Origin: Gemmatimonas phototrophica
Lineage (GTDB): Bacteria; Gemmatimonadota; Gemmatimonadetes; Gemmatimonadales; Gemmatimonadaceae
DNA: 64,000 nucleotides
Reading direction: 5' to 3'
Assembly: GCA_945869195.1 (NCBI GenBank)
Contig: CAMBNV010000001.1
Coordinates: forward strand, 434,001-498,000
How positions within the stretch are numbered: the stretch's first letter is position 1; every line of letters begins with the position of its first letter. Position numbers and translations under genes: made by a program. Below the pieces are notes generated by a model. That model was not told the origin of the DNA. It ran no database searches and saw only the letters and a list, made by a program, of their open reading frames with translations. Positions 63,343 to 64,000 of the stretch are shown piece after piece.

Positions 63343-64000
63343 ATGACTGTCTCCTCGACGCCCCGCTCGGACGCCATGCGCGCCATCGCCACGCGCGCGG
63401 CCATAACCCCGGACGTGCCGGCGATGGCCGCCACCCCGGTGCCGACCTCCGTCTACTTCGGCAGCAACACCTTTGGCGCGCGCCAGATGCGCGACAAGCT
63501 CTCGAAGGAGGTCTACGAGAAGCTCACGCAGGCCATTCGCCTCGGAAAAAAGCTGGACCCCGAGATCGCTCCCGCTGTCGCAAAGGCGGTAAAGGAGTGG
63601 GCGATCGCACGCGGCGTAACGCACTTCTGTCACTGGTTCCAGCCGCAGACCGGCCTCACCGCCGAGAAGCATGATGCGTTCCTCACGCTCGACTCCAACG
63701 GCGCCGCGATCGAGAAGTTCTCGGCCGAACAGCTGATCCAGTCGGAGCCAGACGCCTCGTCGTTCCCGTCGGGCGGTTTGCGCGCGACCTGGGAAGCCCG
63801 CGGCTACACCGCCTGGAACCCGGCGTCCCCGGTGTTCATCATGGACGCGGTCGCGACCAAGACGCTCTGCATTCCGTCGGTCTTCATTGGCTACAACGGC
63901 GAGGCGCTCGACGAGGTCACCCCGCTCTTTCGGTCGAGCGAGGTGCTCTCCAACGCGGCGCGCGAGCTGCTCGAGATTGTCGGCGACAAGGGGGCGCTCC
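63343..64000 (+). CDS. glnN: Glutamine synthetase type III (GlnN), N-terminal part
   Basis: The frame is open to the window end; 219 codons are visible of an expected 700 or so. The start ([29 protein letters not shown]) and the segment [24 protein letters not shown] are hallmarks of GSIII, as are FSSF-like [24 protein letters not shown] and [34 protein letters not shown] joins ammonia to glutamate with ATP. The first 30 residues are a variable tail. It is driven by a strong upstream promoter. Confidence 0.95.
   Translation, partial: MTVSSTPRSDAMRAIATRAAITPDVPAMAATPVPTSVYFGSNTFGARQMRDKLSKEVYEKLTQAIRLGKKLDPEIAPAVAKAVKEWAIARGVTHFCHWFQPQTGLTAEKHDAFLTLDSNGAAIEKFSAEQLIQSEPDASSFPSGGLRATWEARGYTAWNPASPVFIMDAVATKTLCIPSVFIGYNGEALDEVTPLFRSSEVLSNAARELLEIVGDKGAL

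Overview
This 64 kb window is high-GC bacterial chromosome (I estimate about two thirds G+C from reading it) with tightly packed genes on both strands, many GTG starts and many 1-8 base start/stop overlaps. The gene set suggests Gemmatimonadota: type III glutamine synthetase, ThyX, MsrPQ, a Rho with a long disordered N-terminus, a Gly-rich VPS10/BNR exported protein, and TAT- or Sec-exported amidases and peptidases. This is an inference from gene content; no rRNA or marker set is present. I see no phage, insertion sequence, CRISPR array or plasmid gene, so the window is ordinary chromosomal backbone.

Layout. 1-6.2 kb: end of an FAD-linked oxidase, thyX, an unknown gene, a polysaccharide deacetylase, a TPR-like protein and rho. 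6.2-11.3 kb: an M20 dipeptidase/GT39 glycosyltransferase pair diverging from a DUF255 thioredoxin-like protein. 11.2-16.5 kb: de novo NAD synthesis (nadA-nadC plus a 57-residue zinc-ribbon gene; nadB nearby) around copC-copD. 16.5-26.7 kb: a nucleoside-type MFS transporter, an M24 peptidase, a drug-type MFS pump that may start at CTG, an amidase, an aquaporin, a molybdenum hydroxylase pair and a GlcG/HbpS protein. 26.7-36.7 kb: a CPXCG protein, a PIG-L deacetylase overlapping sucA, an RlmL-type methyltransferase, msrQ/msrP and two poorly known proteins. 36.9-42.4 kb: an exported amidase, CpsB phosphatase/GT4, and an AlkA-type glycosylase overlapping a D12 adenine methyltransferase.

42.5-51.3 kb is a fatty-acid region. 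fadN-fadA run forward. On the other strand an amidohydrolase, a DECR-type SDR, an acyl-CoA dehydrogenase with Asp at the usual catalytic Glu, an APH-like kinase and a VOC protein form one probable operon. The kinase/ACAD/SDR trio resembles the parts used to break down 4-hydroxyacyl-CoAs (LvaA/C/D, ACAD10/11).

51.4-59.7 kb holds a GH20 hexosaminidase, the large BNR/VPS10 protein, and an opposite-strand operon of SCO1, PCuAC and a GHL10 glycosidase. 59.7-62.3 kb is a compact sulfur operon (TSUP transporter, metallo-beta-lactamase/double rhodanese, ArsR regulator) with a promoter and a near-palindromic operator directly before the first ATG. A tRNA-Cys with a clear promoter and terminator, a frameshifted DUF4142 gene, and the start of glnN behind an AT-rich promoter finish the window.

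The leads I rate highest are the NAD-operon zinc ribbon, the candidate 4-hydroxyacyl-CoA operon, the self-regulated leaderless sulfur operon, and the glycosylase/methyltransferase pair.
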